From NCBI GenBank assembly GCA_964531455.1, contig CAZHFZ010000004.1, positions 34,325-98,324 of the forward strand: a stretch of 64,000 nt of DNA. Reading direction: 5' to 3'. Positions 33,848-42,140 of the stretch are shown here, piece by piece. The translations under genes were made by a program, and so were the position numbers. Source of the DNA: Ga0077527 sp964531455 (GTDB taxonomy: Bacteria > Pseudomonadota > Gammaproteobacteria > Burkholderiales > SG8-41). Under the pieces are notes generated by a model. That model ran no database searches, had not been told where the DNA came from, and worked only from the letters and a program-made list of their open reading frames with translations. Each line of letters begins with the position of its first letter. Position 1 is the stretch's first letter.

Positions 33848-34411
33848 ATGATGCCGCCTATGAAAAATTTATGCCATCTGCTGATCAGCCTGAGCCTCAT
33901 CACCGGGACAGCCTTTGCCGCCGATCCCGCAAAAAATGTTTTTGGTGTCGAACTCGGAGCCCGTTTCAGTTTTCCGGTCTGCGACCAGGGCGAAGACGCA
34001 CTGACCAAACGCCACTGCTACAACGCGAAACAAACCGTAAAAACAGCCTGGGGCACCGAAGAACAGCAATTGTTCTACCCGCGAGCCTCGGTTGTTCCTT
34101 ACGCGCGGGGCGAATTGACCGTTGAAGTGGTCAAAGGCGTGATTGAAGCCATCCACATCCACACCTGGGGCATACAGGCGCAAGGAACTGCGCTGGATGC
34201 ACTCAGAAAGAAATACGGCCCGCCGACGCGCAGCCGCTCCGAAAAAATAACGGGCCTGCGTTCACGGTTACCGGTGGAGTACGCCGAATGGGATGCGAAA
34301 GACTATGCGGTACGTTTTGACGGTGTTGTTACCAGCGTAGACTGGGGACGCATTACCCTGGCTTCCCCGCTTTATATGAAACTGCGAAAAGACGAAGCCG
34401 CCCGGCGCTGA
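33848..34411 (+). CDS. exported hypothetical protein
   Basis: A 187-residue protein with a signal peptide (LCHLLISLSLITGTAFA, cut before ADPAKN), so periplasmic. I do not know the family. Two Cys residues in the mature N-terminal third (FPVCDQGEDALTKRHCYN) could form a disulfide. The second half (HTWGIQAQGTALDALRKKYGPPTRSR) resembles small exported proteins that monitor a ligand by a beta-sheet fold, but no motif fixes function. The ATG at 33848 is supported by GAAGG; an alternative is 33860. Confidence 0.7.
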   Translation: MMPPMKNLCHLLISLSLITGTAFAADPAKNVFGVELGARFSFPVCDQGEDALTKRHCYNAKQTVKTAWGTEEQQLFYPRASVVPYARGELTVEVVKGVIEAIHIHTWGIQAQGTALDALRKKYGPPTRSRSEKITGLRSRLPVEYAEWDAKDYAVRFDGVVTSVDWGRITLASPLYMKLRKDEAARR

Positions 34412-34473
34412 CCGGGTTCCCATGCCGCGTTCATGGCGGCATAATGCCGGCTCATTTTGAACAAGGAAAAGCC

Positions 34474-34818
34474 ATGGCAGCCATTACCACCGCAAGCGGT
34501 CTGATCATCGAGGAACTCAAGGTCGGCACCGGCGCCGAAGCTGTCGCAGGCCAGTACGTGTCGGTGCACTACACCGGCTGGCTCACCGACGGCACCAAAT
34601 TCGATTCAAGCAAGGATCGCGGCGATCCGTTCGAGTTTCCGCTGGGCGCAGGCCACGTGATCCGCGGCTGGGATGAAGGCGTGCAGGGCATGAAAATCGG
34701 CGGTTCGCGCAAACTGACGATTCCGGCCGACCTCGGCTACGGCCCCCGCGGTGCGGGTGGCGTCATTCCGCCGAATGCGACACTGGTGTTTGAAGTCGAA
34801 CTGCTCGGCACCGAATAA
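34474..34818 (+). CDS. FKBP-type peptidyl-prolyl cis-trans isomerase
   Basis: A 114-residue single-domain FKBP that speeds proline isomerisation in folding. VSVHYTGWLTDGTKFDSSKDRGDPFEFPLGAGHVIRGWDEGVQGMKIGGSRKL is the classic core with Tyr, Phe-Asp and Trp of the active site, and GAGGVIPPNATLVFEVELL closes it. It has no signal peptide, so it is cytoplasmic. The start is set by AAGGAAAAGCC before ATG 34474; residues encoded further upstream are not part of the family. Confidence 0.95.
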   Translation: MAAITTASGLIIEELKVGTGAEAVAGQYVSVHYTGWLTDGTKFDSSKDRGDPFEFPLGAGHVIRGWDEGVQGMKIGGSRKLTIPADLGYGPRGAGGVIPPNATLVFEVELLGTE

Positions 34819-34845
34819 CCAAGGCTTGAAGGGGGAGGTCATCCG

Positions 34846-35541
34846 ATGGGCAATCACGTCAAAATAAAATCAAGCAGCGGCGCCGGTGAATTCGACTGCT
34901 ACCTCGCGCTTCCGGCCGGCACCGCCAAAGCACCCGCCGTCGTGATGGCCCCCGCAGTGCACGGCGTCAACGCCGACATCCGCGGCATCGCCGATGAATT
35001 CGCGGCCAAGGGTTTTATCGCCGCCGCACCCGACCTGTTCTGGCGCACGCTGCCGGGACCGCTGTCGCGAGATGATGAACGCGCCGGTCAGCGCTCGCAG
35101 CCGCGCATGCCCGTCCTTAAAGCCGGTGAAACCGACATCGCCGACACGCTGGCGATGGTACGCAAGCTGCCTCAGCACAACGGCAAGGCTGCGACGATGG
35201 GCTTCTGTTTCGGCGGCCCCTACGCCGTGATCGGACCGCAGCGACTGGGTTTTGATGCCGGCATCGGCTGCCACAGCACGCAGATGAAGGACTTCATCGA
35301 CGAATTCAAGGGATTGACGAAGCCAGTCTGTCTGGTATGGGGCGACCAGGATTTCGCCGCACCGCCGGAGGTGCGGGCCGCCTATGTGGCCCTCTCGAAT
35401 ACACAGCCAAAACTGGCCGTGCACATCTTCCCCGGCGTCTTTCACGGCTACATGATGCGCGAGAACACCCAAGCGTGGAGCCCGGAGACATATGCGTTTA
35501 CGATGGGAAAAGCGCTGGAAATTCTGCAAGCATTGCGATAG
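34846..35541 (+). CDS. dienelactone hydrolase-family protein
   Basis: Alpha/beta hydrolase of 231 residues related to carboxymethylenebutenolidase. The nucleophile is Cys in TMGFCFGGPYA (G-x-C-x-G-G), the acid is Asp in LVWGDQDFAAPP, and the base is His in FPGVFHGYMM, giving the Cys-His-Asp triad. It may open dienelactones in aromatic breakdown or hydrolyse other lactones and esters. It is 27 nt after the FKBP gene, and AGGGGGAGG precedes the start. Confidence 0.9.
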   Translation: MGNHVKIKSSSGAGEFDCYLALPAGTAKAPAVVMAPAVHGVNADIRGIADEFAAKGFIAAAPDLFWRTLPGPLSRDDERAGQRSQPRMPVLKAGETDIADTLAMVRKLPQHNGKAATMGFCFGGPYAVIGPQRLGFDAGIGCHSTQMKDFIDEFKGLTKPVCLVWGDQDFAAPPEVRAAYVALSNTQPKLAVHIFPGVFHGYMMRENTQAWSPETYAFTMGKALEILQALR

Positions 35542-35644
35542 AAGTTGGCTGGCAAATACAGCTGAAGTTCGTGGCCAAGAAGCATGAACTGCGGCTGATG
35601 ACTGGACCTGTGCCGCACCAAACCCCGCCACTAGCCACCAGCAA

Positions 35645-36421
35645 CTAAGGCGGGTTGCCAAACACATTGGCGCTTGCGCTTCCCTGCTGCTTTCTGATCA
35701 GACACTGCACCAAGGCACGTTGCTCCTCGCTCAATGTCGTGCCCGCATCATCCTGCGCCCAGCGGCGCTTGAATGCGGCGATCGCCGCTGGCAGACGCGT
35801 TACGTCATAGCCGAGTGCTGCAAGCAAAATCGCATCATCGGCGCCTGAAGACAGGGGTTCGAAAGGCGGTTCACACCACAAACCAAACCCTGCCGCTGCG
35901 AGCCGCCGCCAAGGGAAAAACGCACTCGGATCAACTTTGCGGCCGGGCGCCACATCACCGTGTCCGAGCACGTTTGCCGGCGGGATGCGCCATCGCGCCG
36001 CCAGGTCAGCCAGCAAATCGATCAGCACGCTGATCTGCACATCACTGAATGGCTCATTGCCGTTGTTGTCGAGTTCGATTCCGATGGATGACGAATTGAT
36101 GTCCCGGTTGCCGCCCCAGTACGAATCCCCGGCGTGCCATGCCCGTTTCAACTCATCAACCAGGTAAATGATGCGGCCGTCGCGGCCAATCAGGTAATGC
36201 GCACTGACCTTAGTTAACCGGTTGGTCAGCGTTGCCACGGCCTGCCCGGCATTGTCATTGGTGGTGTGGTGAAGAATCACATAGTTCGGCCGTCGCTCGC
36301 CGAAGTTGGGCGAGGGCCGCACATCAACTGGCAGTGCAGTGTAGCGCGGCAGCGGCGCACAGGCGGACAGCAGCATCAACACCGCCACCATTGCAAAACC
36401 CCACGTTGTGCCCTGCCGCAT
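35645..36421 (-). CDS. lipoprotein N-acetylmuramoyl-L-alanine amidase, AmiD-like
   Basis: Zinc amidase that cuts between MurNAc and L-Ala in peptidoglycan or its anhydro-muropeptides. The 258 residues start with a lipoprotein signal (MVAVLMLLSACAP, lipobox LSAC), so it is membrane-anchored in the periplasm. The Amidase_2 domain shows NYVILHHTT (zinc His), SSSIGIELDNNGNEPF and NVLGHGDVAPGRKVDPSAFFPW with the other zinc ligand and conserved Lys-Asp. A C-terminal helical region may bind peptidoglycan. The ATG at 36421 is used because the signal begins there. Confidence 0.9.
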   Translation of the reverse strand: MRQGTTWGFAMVAVLMLLSACAPLPRYTALPVDVRPSPNFGERRPNYVILHHTTNDNAGQAVATLTNRLTKVSAHYLIGRDGRIIYLVDELKRAWHAGDSYWGGNRDINSSSIGIELDNNGNEPFSDVQISVLIDLLADLAARWRIPPANVLGHGDVAPGRKVDPSAFFPWRRLAAAGFGLWCEPPFEPLSSGADDAILLAALGYDVTRLPAAIAAFKRRWAQDDAGTTLSEEQRALVQCLIRKQQGSASANVFGNPP

Positions 36422-36560
36422 TTCCTGCCCTCCATATACGACATGGTTGCCGGTTAGCACCGGCATTTCTTCGCAGACTTTTCCTGCCGATATCCAACGG
36501 CGTCTTTAAACGCTTGTTTGCACTGTACCACGCAGGCCGGCAATCGGTTACTCTCGGCTG

Positions 36561-37154
36561 ATGAATGCAGAGAATGCGAAATCGATTTCCCGCGAGACCC
36601 TCAACGAACTGCCGGTGCGACGCTATGAAGGTCCCATCCATTTTGTCGACACGCCCGCGTTGCTGCATGCCGCGCGTCTCGACATCCTTGGCGAGCGCGC
36701 AGTTGGATTTGACACCGAAACACGACCGGCCTTCAGCAAGGGCGAGAGTTACCTGCCGAGCATTGCCCAGGTCGCCACCGCAACCGGTGTGCACATCCTC
36801 CCGCTACGCTACGCCGACACGCACAGCCTGCTGGGTGAAATGCTGGCGGCCCAGACCATCGCCAAGATCGGCGTGTCGCTGGCCTACGACCTGCGCACCC
36901 TCAGGCAGGTCTTTCCATTCCAGGAACGCCATATTGTTGACCTTGGCTTCATCGCCAAACGCCACGGCTGCGAACAAACAGGCGTACGCAATCTGGCCGG
37001 ATTGTTTCTCGGTTATCGCGTGCCGAAAGGCGCGAAGACCACCAATTGGTCTGCCCCCCGCCTCACCCAGGCGCAAATCACCTACGCCGCAACCGACGCC
37101 TGGGTCTGCAGGGAGTTGTATCTGCGCTTCGAGACCCTGGGCATGACGGGCTGA
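36561..37154 (+). CDS. RNase D-like 3'-5' exonuclease (DEDD family)
   Basis: A 197-residue single-domain DEDDy exonuclease. The acidic residues are visible as AVGFDTETRPAF (motif I), VSLAYDLRTL (motif II) and ITYAATDAWVCRELY (motif III, Tyr-x3-Asp). The HRDC domains of RNase D are absent, so it is a stand-alone nuclease domain that may act on RNA or DNA ends. It is 36 nt upstream of the gap-interrupted lipoprotein gene. Confidence 0.9.
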   Translation: MNAENAKSISRETLNELPVRRYEGPIHFVDTPALLHAARLDILGERAVGFDTETRPAFSKGESYLPSIAQVATATGVHILPLRYADTHSLLGEMLAAQTIAKIGVSLAYDLRTLRQVFPFQERHIVDLGFIAKRHGCEQTGVRNLAGLFLGYRVPKGAKTTNWSAPRLTQAQITYAATDAWVCRELYLRFETLGMTG

Positions 37155-37189
37155 TTGCGACAGACACGAAGTACCGCCAAAATCCGCGT

Positions 37190-38220
37190 ATGGTTCCCGA
37201 TCACGCCACCGCCACCGGTTTCACTCGCACCCGTCCGTTGACACGCGCTTCAGCGATTCTGTGTTCATTGGTGTTGTTGATATTGGTCGGCAGTTGCGCG
37301 CAAATGCCGTCCACCGGCATCACCACCATCCAGTTTACCGACGACAAGCAGTCCGGCACCAAAGAACTGCAGAGTGAATCAGTACAGACCCAGGTGGTCG
37401 AACGCCGCCTCGGCGTTGACCAGTTCAAGTTGCGCGGCCCCTTCGAAGTCAATACGCGCAACGGTGAGATGATCCGCCTGTCGGCCAAGGAGCGCATCCC
37501 GGCAGATTTCTACCTGTCATCACTGGGCAACAACGCGCCCCTGGTAATCCTGCTTCACGGCTATAACAACGGCAAGGCTGACCACGCTTATCAGGGCATG
37601 CACCTCGCGACCTGGGGCATCAACTGCGTTGTGCTGCAATTACCGAACCGGGGCTCGTGGATCGGACACGGCAGAACACTGGCACGCATCGTCAACCATA
37701 TCAAGAAAAAACAAAGTTATCATACTGCTTTTTACCTGCCTNNNNNNNNNNGCGCCCGGGCGCATTCACCAATATTGATCCCCGACGCGTCATCCTGGTG
37801 GGCCATTCCTTTGGTGCGTCTTCGGTGGTTTACGCCATGGGCCAGGGCGCGACAGCTTCCGGCGCGATACTGCTCGACCCGGCATCATTCGGCAGCGGAC
37901 TGCCTGCAGCGCTCGGACGCGTGAATCGCCCTGTCACCGTCATCGGCGCCGACGAGGAAATTTTCCCCGCACGCGGCCGGGAACTGTTCTTCCGGCACAT
38001 TCGTGAAAATGTCGGTGAGCTGTCGATCCGCAATGCCGGTCATGAGGATGCGCAGTTCAAACTCAGCGACGACGGCAGCCGCGAAGGACAACTGGCCTTC
38101 ATTAGCGCACTGACAGCGGCCGTCATCAGCATCAGTTCGACCAACCGCTTCGATTTCGCCTGGCAAAGTTACGAGCCGGCGATCAGCAGCGGCCGGTTTT
38201 TCGACGTCAAGAAAAAATAG
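37190..38220 (+). CDS. lipoprotein alpha/beta hydrolase, interrupted by an assembly gap
   Basis: Reads as one gene split by ten unknown bases (37742-37751). The 5' part gives a lipoprotein signal (LCSLVLLILVGSCAQ), then PLVILLHGYNNGKADHAYQ, the oxyanion strand of an alpha/beta hydrolase. The 3' part, in another frame, gives RRVILVGHSFGASSVVYAMG with nucleophile Ser in GHSFG, then VIGADEEIFPARG for the acid and NAGHEDAQF for the base His. The frame change falls at the N run, whose length is arbitrary, so I do not call a frameshift. The full protein would be about 340 residues. An outer-membrane or periplasmic esterase is likely. Confidence 0.75.
37742..37751. other. assembly gap (ten N)
   Basis: Ten unknown bases inside the lipoprotein hydrolase gene mark a scaffold join. 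The true gap length and the missing codons are unknown. Confidence 0.99.
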
Positions 38221-38263
38221 AATTTTTTCAATACCTTACACCGCCAACACCACAAACAACACC

Positions 38264-39178
38264 ATGCTCACCTTGAACATCCATCGTTATCTCGCCGTGC
38301 TAGCAACCACCGCAATGCTTGTACAACCTGCATACGCGCAAACCAAAGACAGCACCAAGATTGACCTTGAGATATCCCGGCAGCAAAGCATCTACCATGG
38401 CCGCGGAGAGCAGCGACCGGCGGGTTACACCATAGACCGCACGCTCAACGCCTACGGCGGGGCCCTGGGTCCTACATTTGACCGTGCGCTCGCCAACCTC
38501 GGCCCCCAGGACCGCTGGCTCGACATCGGCGCCGGACGCGGGCAGGCAGTTCTCGACTACTTCTCCCTGTCATACGACAAACTTCATCCTGAAGGCCGGG
38601 AACGACGCGGAAAAAAAGCCAGCGCGGTCGCCATGTCAATCGAAGACCGGCGCACCGAGGACTGGAACCGGACTGCGGCGCGCCTCGAACCCAAGCAACT
38701 GCAGTATCTGTTCAATAAACGCATGGATGAATACACCTCTGAGGAACTCGGCCGCTTCCAGCTGATATCCGACGTCATCGGCGGTTTTTCCTACACCGAC
38801 AATCTCCACCAGTTCATGGAGAAAGTGCTTTCAGTCCTGTCAATCAACAGCACCTTTCACACTGTTCTGCAGGACGTGCGTTCGGAGCAGGGCGACAACA
38901 AGCCGCATTACGCCGGCGCCCCGTTCCTCACGGAAATCCGCGATGCCTCTGGCACAGATGTCGGCGTCTGCGCCTGGCTCAAGCAAATCAGCTGCGTCGA
39001 AGTGAGCTGCATGCACAAGACCACATGGGTGCCGCCGATTGAAACTTACCAGGTGCGCAAGACTTGTGACTCAGTCAAAGTACCCCGACTGGACACCATC
39101 AGTTACACCGCCGGCACGCCACCGGAGCGCATATTCAGACTGAGCAGTCCTGCGCAGCAAGCGCCGGCCAAGCCCTGA
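38264..39178 (+). CDS. exported protein with a class I SAM-methyltransferase motif
   Basis: A 304-residue protein with a signal peptide (LAVLATTAMLVQPAYAQ, cut near residue 25) and, at 85-94, the sequence WLDIGAGRGQ, which is motif I of Rossmann-fold methyltransferases. Further along, FQLISDVIGGFSYTDNLHQFMEKVLSVLS resembles the region where methyltransferases place motif IV and the next helix. The C-terminal part has several Cys (VCAWLKQISCVEVSCMHK) that could form disulfides after export. SAM is not expected in the periplasm, so it may be degenerate, or the leader may be a membrane anchor. It follows the lipoprotein hydrolase by 43 nt. Confidence 0.7.
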   Translation: MLTLNIHRYLAVLATTAMLVQPAYAQTKDSTKIDLEISRQQSIYHGRGEQRPAGYTIDRTLNAYGGALGPTFDRALANLGPQDRWLDIGAGRGQAVLDYFSLSYDKLHPEGRERRGKKASAVAMSIEDRRTEDWNRTAARLEPKQLQYLFNKRMDEYTSEELGRFQLISDVIGGFSYTDNLHQFMEKVLSVLSINSTFHTVLQDVRSEQGDNKPHYAGAPFLTEIRDASGTDVGVCAWLKQISCVEVSCMHKTTWVPPIETYQVRKTCDSVKVPRLDTISYTAGTPPERIFRLSSPAQQAPAKP

Positions 39179-39199
39179 ACTTGATGTAACACAAGAGCC

Positions 39200-39227
39200 G
39201 CGGCACTGCGACGCGATACAGTGCCGC
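39200..39227 (+). terminator. inverted repeat abutting the MFS start codon
   Basis: GCGGCACTG/CAGTGCCGC, a perfect 9-bp stem with a 10-nt loop, ends 4 nt before the ATG of the next gene and begins 21 nt after the previous stop. No T-run follows. It occupies the place of a ribosome site, so it may act on translation of the MFS gene as well as end the upstream transcript. Confidence 0.4.
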
Positions 39228-39231
39228 CGGC

Positions 39232-40455
39232 ATGAGCAACACCATCGAACAGCCACCCCCGCACCGGCGCGACCGCATTTTCACCGTCTCGCTGGTGATC
39301 CTCTGCCAGGTTGTCCACGGCATCAGTTTCAGTGCAATGCCCTTGCTGTTGCCGTTGATCCGTGAAGACCTGCAAATATCTTTCACGCAGGCTGGCCTGC
39401 TGTCGGCCGCAGCAACATTCAGTTATGCGCTGGGCCAAATCCCCGCAGGTTTCCTGTCCGACCGTTACGGACCGCGGCGGCTCTTTTTCATCGGACTTCT
39501 TGGCTGGTCCGTGTTTTCGGTCTTTCTCGGACTGATTGAGGTGTTCTGGCTGGCTGTCACGACCCAGCTGCTTGCAGGTGCTTTCCGCGCCCTTCTGTTC
39601 GCACCGGGCATGTCGCTGCTGGCCTCATGGTTTCCGGCTGAACGCCGCGCTACGGCCATGAGTCTCTACATGCTCGGCGGCTTTGCCGGCACCATCGTTC
39701 TGTCGCTCGGCGGCCCATTGCTGAGTGCCGCCTATGGCTGGCGCGCCGCTTTCATGATGATGGCGGCAATCGGCATTGTTGCCGCCTTTATTTACCTGCG
39801 TTACGCGCGCGAGAAACCGCGCAACGCCGCTGCGCAGCAGCTGGCCATCACCGACATTACGCAGCTGTTCAGTCATCCGGTCATGTGGGTGTGCAGCGGA
39901 CTGCAGTTCGTGCGCTTTGCTGTGGTCACGGCGTACATGGTCTGGTTGCCGTCACTGCTGGTTGTCGACCGCGGGCTGAGTGTGCAGAACGCCGGCTTCA
40001 TCGTTGCGATGGCCGCTGCATTCACAGCGCCGTCCAATACGCTGGGCGGTTACGTTTCCGACCGGCTGCGCAATCCGCCGCTGGTCATCGGCGGCGCGCT
40101 CGCAGTACTGGCCTGCACTGCGGCACTCCTGCCGTTCACACATTCATTGCCAATGCTGTTGCTGCTGATCGCGGTGAATTCGATATTCCTGCAGTTTTAT
40201 TTCGGGCCGCTGTTTCTGGTCCCGGTTGAGGTTCTGGGCTCCCGTGTCGCCGGCACCGCCACCGGCTTCAGCAACCTGTTCGCCAATATCGGCGGCTTCC
40301 TCACCGCCTGGGCAATGGGCGCGATCAAAGACCAGTCCGGTTCATTTACCGCCGGCTTCATCAGCATCAGCGCAATCTGCATGGTCGGTGTTGCCTTGGC
40401 AGTGGTGCTGGCACGCGTGCGCACGAATGCGCTGAGCCCCCGCACCCGCGCCTGA
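39232..40455 (+). CDS. major facilitator superfamily transporter
   Basis: Inner-membrane permease of 407 residues with twelve predicted helices. GQIPAGFLSDRYGPRRLFFIG after helix 2 is the MFS signature loop, and its partial repeat GGYVSDRLRNPPLVIGG occurs in the second half. Such proteins in Burkholderiales often carry organic acids or aromatic compounds; the substrate here is unknown. The ribosome site is not evident because a hairpin abuts the ATG. Confidence 0.9.
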   Translation: MSNTIEQPPPHRRDRIFTVSLVILCQVVHGISFSAMPLLLPLIREDLQISFTQAGLLSAAATFSYALGQIPAGFLSDRYGPRRLFFIGLLGWSVFSVFLGLIEVFWLAVTTQLLAGAFRALLFAPGMSLLASWFPAERRATAMSLYMLGGFAGTIVLSLGGPLLSAAYGWRAAFMMMAAIGIVAAFIYLRYAREKPRNAAAQQLAITDITQLFSHPVMWVCSGLQFVRFAVVTAYMVWLPSLLVVDRGLSVQNAGFIVAMAAAFTAPSNTLGGYVSDRLRNPPLVIGGALAVLACTAALLPFTHSLPMLLLLIAVNSIFLQFYFGPLFLVPVEVLGSRVAGTATGFSNLFANIGGFLTAWAMGAIKDQSGSFTAGFISISAICMVGVALAVVLARVRTNALSPRTRA

Positions 40456-40487
40456 AATCAGTCAACAGCCCCCTCGCCCTATCGCCT

Positions 40488-40883
40488 CTACTGCCCCGAC
40501 CGCCAGTAAGGCGCTTTCTCCGGCAATATCCAGCGCACGCCGCCACGCGGATCTGCGGAATCGCCCGTGTAACGGGGAATCAGGTGCATATGCGCATGCA
40601 TGACCGTCTGTCCGGCGGCAACTCCGTTGTTGAGTCCGATGTTGTAGCCGTCGGGGGCATATTCGCGATCCAGTCCTGTCCGGATTTCATCCAGCAGCAC
40701 CAGCATCGCCGCGCGTTCTTCTGCCGTACAGTCAAAAAAAGAAACCACATGACGGCGCGGAATCACCAGACTGTGGCCCTTGCTCAGCGGTGAACGATCC
40801 CGAAACGCCAGCGCCAGCGGATGTTCAGCCACGATCTGCGCAGATTGCAGACTGCAAAATGGACAGGACTGCGCATCACTCAT
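40488..40883 (-). CDS. HIT-family nucleotide hydrolase/transferase
   Basis: A 131-residue cytoplasmic HIT protein acting on nucleotide derivatives. The histidine triad is HAHMHLIPR, preceded by NNGVAAGQTVMHAH. An N-terminal CPFC pair (SCPFCSLQ) may bind zinc as in several HIT hydrolases. The fold includes KGHSLVIPRRHVVSFFD. It is 51 nt downstream of a Bug receptor on the same strand. Confidence 0.92.
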   Translation of the reverse strand: MSDAQSCPFCSLQSAQIVAEHPLALAFRDRSPLSKGHSLVIPRRHVVSFFDCTAEERAAMLVLLDEIRTGLDREYAPDGYNIGLNNGVAAGQTVMHAHMHLIPRYTGDSADPRGGVRWILPEKAPYWRSGQ

Positions 40884-40934
40884 CGGAAACGTTCAAACCA
40901 GGAATGTATGACGACCGGAAATCCGCAAAGGCAC

Positions 40935-41912
40935 TTACTCTTTCGGAATCTTTGCAGCGTTAATCACCTTGCCCCAGCTCGCGATTTCAGTTTTGATCTG
41001 CGCGAGGAATTCCTGAGGCGTATTCCCCTCGGGCTCGATGCCCAGCACTGTGAGGCGCTCTGCAATCTCCGGCTTGCGCGTCATCGCGGCCAACTCGCGA
41101 TGCAAGCGGCTGATGATCGCCGGCGACGTCCCCTTGGGTGCATGCAGGCCATACCACGACAACACTTCATAACCAGGAACCGTCTCGGCAATTGTCGGCA
41201 CGTCTGGCGCAGAGGCGATACGCCTGGTGCCGGTGACCCCCAGCACGCGCAACTTGCCGGCCTTGATATGCGGAAACGCCGAGGAATACGCGCTGATCAA
41301 CATCTGCACCTGACCGGCAATCAAATCAGTCAGCGCAGGACCCGCGCCCTTATAGGCAATATGCACAATATCAACGCCGGCAAGAAACCTGAACTGCTCA
41401 CCGGCCAGATGCGCCGTTGATCCCGAGCCCGCGGAGGCAAAGTTGATCGCCCCGGGCTTGGCTTTAGCCAGCGCGACCAACTCCTTCACCGACTTTGCCG
41501 CCACCGACGGATGCACTACCAGTGCCAACTGGCTCGAACCGACACGACTGATCGGAATGATGTCGCGGGTCGGGTCATAAGGCAGCTTCAACCGCAGGTT
41601 CGGCGCAATCACGATCTCGCCACCGGCGGACATCAAAACCGTGTAGCCGTCAGGGGCAGACTGTGTCAGCAGCCCCACGGCCAGCGTGCCGCCGGCTCCG
41701 CCGCGGTTATCAACAATGAACTGCTGACCCAGGGCTTCCGAAAGATGCGGCGCGGTCAATCGTGCCGTCAGATCACTGGGGCCACCCGGCGGGTAACTCA
41801 CCAGCATGCGCACCGGACGCACCGGATACTTGATATCCGCTGCCTGCGCAATGGCGCCCGTCATCAGAGCCATCACTGCCAACAACGTTGCCATGCTCAT
41901 GGTCATTCTCAT
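40935..41912 (-). CDS. Bug/TctC-type solute receptor (copy 3)
   Basis: Periplasmic binding protein of 325 residues. The signal peptide ends at GAIAQAADIKYP. Landmarks are RPVRMLVSYPPGGPSDLTAR, IVDNRGGAGGTLAVGLL, INFASAGSGSTAHLAGEQ and VHIAYKGAGPALTDLIAGQVQM. AGGAG lies 8 nt before the ATG. It stands apart from other catabolic genes; the HIT gene downstream gives no clue to the ligand. Confidence 0.92.
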   Translation of the reverse strand: MRMTMSMATLLAVMALMTGAIAQAADIKYPVRPVRMLVSYPPGGPSDLTARLTAPHLSEALGQQFIVDNRGGAGGTLAVGLLTQSAPDGYTVLMSAGGEIVIAPNLRLKLPYDPTRDIIPISRVGSSQLALVVHPSVAAKSVKELVALAKAKPGAINFASAGSGSTAHLAGEQFRFLAGVDIVHIAYKGAGPALTDLIAGQVQMLISAYSSAFPHIKAGKLRVLGVTGTRRIASAPDVPTIAETVPGYEVLSWYGLHAPKGTSPAIISRLHRELAAMTRKPEIAERLTVLGIEPEGNTPQEFLAQIKTEIASWGKVINAAKIPKE

Positions 41913-42140
41913 TACTCATGCTCCTGCGTCGAGGCGGTAACTCCGCCGATGACGGATATTAGCGCAGACACCGCCGGATTCGCTGCCCCGCCATCATTCC
42001 GGCCGGATACAGCATGAAATGACATCCCCGCCTGACCGCGCTTGATGCATGAATTCCTTCTTTAGCCGGGATGACGACAGATTTTTACGGTAAAGTCTGA
42101 AAAAACAAAAAACGCTCAGCGTCATCATTCGGAGAGTTTC

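Noticed and set aside
37657..38220. Frameshift in the lipoprotein hydrolase
   Set aside because: The frame change coincides with ten N of arbitrary length, so it is an assembly artefact.
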